A DNA stretch of 7,052 nucleotides from Alphaproteobacteria bacterium (GTDB lineage Bacteria; Pseudomonadota; Alphaproteobacteria; Micropepsales; Micropepsaceae): the NCBI GenBank assembly GCA_019508105.1, contig JAEKMB010000060.1:1-7052 (forward strand), in the 5' to 3' direction. Positions within the stretch are counted from its first letter, which is position 1. Every line of letters begins with the position of its first letter. The notes under the pieces are model-generated. The model saw nothing but the letters and a program-made list of their open reading frames with translations. It was not told the DNA's origin and made no database searches. The translations under genes and the position numbers were made by a program. This document shows positions 5,670-7,052 of this stretch, piece after piece.

Positions 5670-6809
5670 TCAAATCGGCGGCTTGGCGAAATAGGCCTTG
5701 AGCAGGGCCTCGTAGATATTCGTCAGGGCGGCGATCTCGGTCACCGGCACACATTCATCGGCCTTGTGCATGGTGCCGCCCGCCAGGCCCAGTTCCACCA
5801 CCGGGCAGACATCCTTGATAAAGCGCGCGTCCGAGGTGCCGCCGCTGGTGGAAAAGAAGGGCGACTGGCCGGTAACGGACGCCACCGTGTCGCTGACCAG
5901 TTGGGTGAACTTGCCCGGCGCCGTCAGAAACGACACGCCGCTAGTCTGGGAGGTGACCGTGGCGGTGCAGCCCGCCTCCTGGGCGACGCGCTCGGCGCGG
6001 TCCTGGACCCAGTTGATCAGGCTGTCGGGCGTGTGCTTGTCGTTGAAGCGGATGTTGAAGGCGGCGCGCGCTTCCCCCGGTATCACATTGGTGGCGTCGT
6101 TGCCCACATCCATGGAAGTGAAGGCCAGGGTCGAAGGATCGAAATGATCATTGCCCTTGTCCAGCTTGTGGCCGGCCAGCTGGGTGACCAGCTCGGCCAG
6201 CACGGGAATCGGATTCCTGGCCTTTTGCGGATAGCCGACATGGCCCTGCACGCCGGTGACGGTGAGCTTGAAATTGATCGAGCCGCGCCGGCCGATCTTT
6301 AAAGTGTCGCCGGCCTGGCCGACGCTGGTCGGTTCACCCACCACGCAATGGTCGATCGTCTCGCCTCGCGCCTTCAGCCATTCCAGCAGCTTGACGGTGC
6401 CGTTGACCGCCGCGCCTTCCTCGTCGCCGGTAATCAAAAGACTGATGGAGCCTTTCGGCGCGCCGATCCGCGCGCAGGCCGCCACAAAGGCGGCGATGGC
6501 CGACTTCATGTCGGCGGCGCCCCGCCCATACAACATGCCGTCCTTCACCTCGGCGGCAAAGGGATCGGCGCTCCAGCCTTCCCCCACCGGCACCACATCG
6601 GTATGGCCGGCAAAGCAGAAATGCGGGCTGGCCTCGCCCAGCCGGGCATAGAGATTGTCGATGTCGCCAAAGGGCAGGCGGTGGGTGGTGAACCCCAGCT
6701 CCTTCAGCACCGCTTCCAGCACGTCCAGCGCGCCGGCATCCTTGGGCGTCACCGAAGGGCGGCGGATCAGGGCCTGGGCCAGCGCCAGTGCGTCAATTTC
6801 GGTACGCAT
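5670..6809 (-). CDS. dapE: Succinyl-diaminopimelate desuccinylase
   Basis: Hydrolyses N-succinyl-LL-2,6-diaminopimelate to succinate and LL-diaminopimelate in lysine and peptidoglycan precursor synthesis; a di-zinc M20-family enzyme of the cytoplasm. The ATG at 6809 gives 379 residues, the usual length. The TTG just before it would add one residue and is not needed. Metal ligands and catalytic residues are visible: GHTD (His69, with Asp71), GAADMK (bridging Asp100), GDEEG (general base Glu130, ligand Glu131), GEPTS (Glu159) and GGTMHKADE (His348). [11 protein letters not shown] (190-200) belongs to the dimerisation domain and SGGTSDARF (322-330) to the substrate site. The start overlaps the dapD stop in TGATG, so the two are translationally coupled. 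The enzyme appears intact. Confidence 0.97.
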   Translation of the reverse strand: MRTEIDALALAQALIRRPSVTPKDAGALDVLEAVLKELGFTTHRLPFGDIDNLYARLGEASPHFCFAGHTDVVPVGEGWSADPFAAEVKDGMLYGRGAADMKSAIAAFVAACARIGAPKGSISLLITGDEEGAAVNGTVKLLEWLKARGETIDHCVVGEPTSVGQAGDTLKIGRRGSINFKLTVTGVQGHVGYPQKARNPIPVLAELVTQLAGHKLDKGNDHFDPSTLAFTSMDVGNDATNVIPGEARAAFNIRFNDKHTPDSLINWVQDRAERVAQEAGCTATVTSQTSGVSFLTAPGKFTQLVSDTVASVTGQSPFFSTSGGTSDARFIKDVCPVVELGLAGGTMHKADECVPVTEIAALTNIYEALLKAYFAKPPI

Positions 6810-7052
6810 CAATCACGCAGCAATTCGTTGATGGAGGTTTTGGCGCGGGTCTTCTCGTCCACCCGCTTGACGATCACGGCACAGTAAAGATTGGGGCCAT
6901 TGCCGGACGGCATCGAGCCGGACACCACCACCGAATAGGGCGGAACCTTGCCCAAATGCACTTCACCGCTGGCGCGGTCCACGATCTTGGTCGAACCCGA
7001 GAGGTAGACGCCCATGGATAGCACGCTGCCTTCGCCCACAATCACGCCTTCG
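6809..7052 (-). CDS. dapD: 2,3,4,5-tetrahydropyridine-2,6-dicarboxylate N-succinyltransferase (truncated by window edge)
   Basis: DapD transfers succinyl from succinyl-CoA to tetrahydrodipicolinate, the step that leads towards the DapE substrate. Only the last ~80 residues are in the window; the frame is open to 7052, and the GTG at 7045 is an internal valine, not a start. The left-handed beta-helix end is visible as [20 protein letters not shown], followed by [41 protein letters not shown] and the characteristic terminal [10 protein letters not shown], which closely matches the family. The stop TGA (6811-6809) shares its last base with the dapE ATG. Gene order dapD-dapE on the minus strand fits a lysine-biosynthesis operon whose promoter is outside the window. 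Confidence 0.95.
   Translation of the reverse strand, partial: EGVIVGEGSVLSMGVYLSGSTKIVDRASGEVHLGKVPPYSVVVSGSMPSGNGPNLYCAVIVKRVDEKTRAKTSINELLRD

Noticed and set aside
5658..6302. 214-codon plus-strand ORF opposite dapE, overlapping the palindromic repeat
   Set aside because: Gly/Arg/His-rich shadow frame without motifs; dapE on the minus strand explains the coding signal.
1..7052. CRISPR array, IS element, prophage, toxin-antitoxin or tRNA
   Set aside because: No direct-repeat series, transposase, phage protein, small toxin pair or cloverleaf was recognised on either strand.

Overview
The window is a GC-rich, densely packed stretch of bacterial chromosome that looks alphaproteobacterial. 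The protein signatures (RecR, RmuC, Def, Fmt, TruA, DapE and DapD of the alphaproteobacterial type) and the def-fmt-truA block lying beside dapE-dapD both point there. A lineage near Caulobacterales or Rhizomicrobium/Micropepsales is possible, but that is only an impression from sequence style. I see no phage, IS element, CRISPR array, tRNA or rRNA.

Layout. (1) 1-466, plus strand: 3' part of recR, cut by the window edge. (2) 463-1711, minus strand: a three-gene cassette whose genes overlap by 4 nt at each junction. It encodes a three-TM membrane protein, an ECF sigma factor and a 98-aa two-TM protein that is probably its regulator. Its last stop codon interlocks with the recR stop. (3) 1769-2824, minus strand: rmuC. 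(4) 2825-2865: a 41-bp divergent gap that may hold a promoter giving a nearly leaderless def mRNA. (5) 2866-4949, plus strand: def, overlapping by 4 nt a single 522-codon ORF that is Fmt joined in frame to a TruA lacking its N-terminal strand. (6) 5103-5582, plus strand: a PhnB-type VOC-fold protein with its own ribosome binding site. (7) 5591-5664: a nested palindromic repeat between two convergent genes. (8) 5670-7052, minus strand: dapE, preceded in the same operon by the 3' end of dapD (TGATG junction).

Functionally the window combines DNA recombination and repair (recR, rmuC), formyl-methionine metabolism in translation (def, fmt), tRNA pseudouridylation (truA), the succinylase lysine/diaminopimelate pathway (dapD, dapE) and one envelope-linked ECF sigma circuit. 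Most of it is ordinary housekeeping. The one real anomaly is the fmt-truA fusion at about 4275-4280. It removes the Fmt tail and stop codon and the first ~30 residues of TruA, and is either a genuine in-frame deletion or an assembly collapse. The non-canonical sigma cassette and the palindromic repeat are the next most interesting items. I did not find a convincing new multi-gene system.
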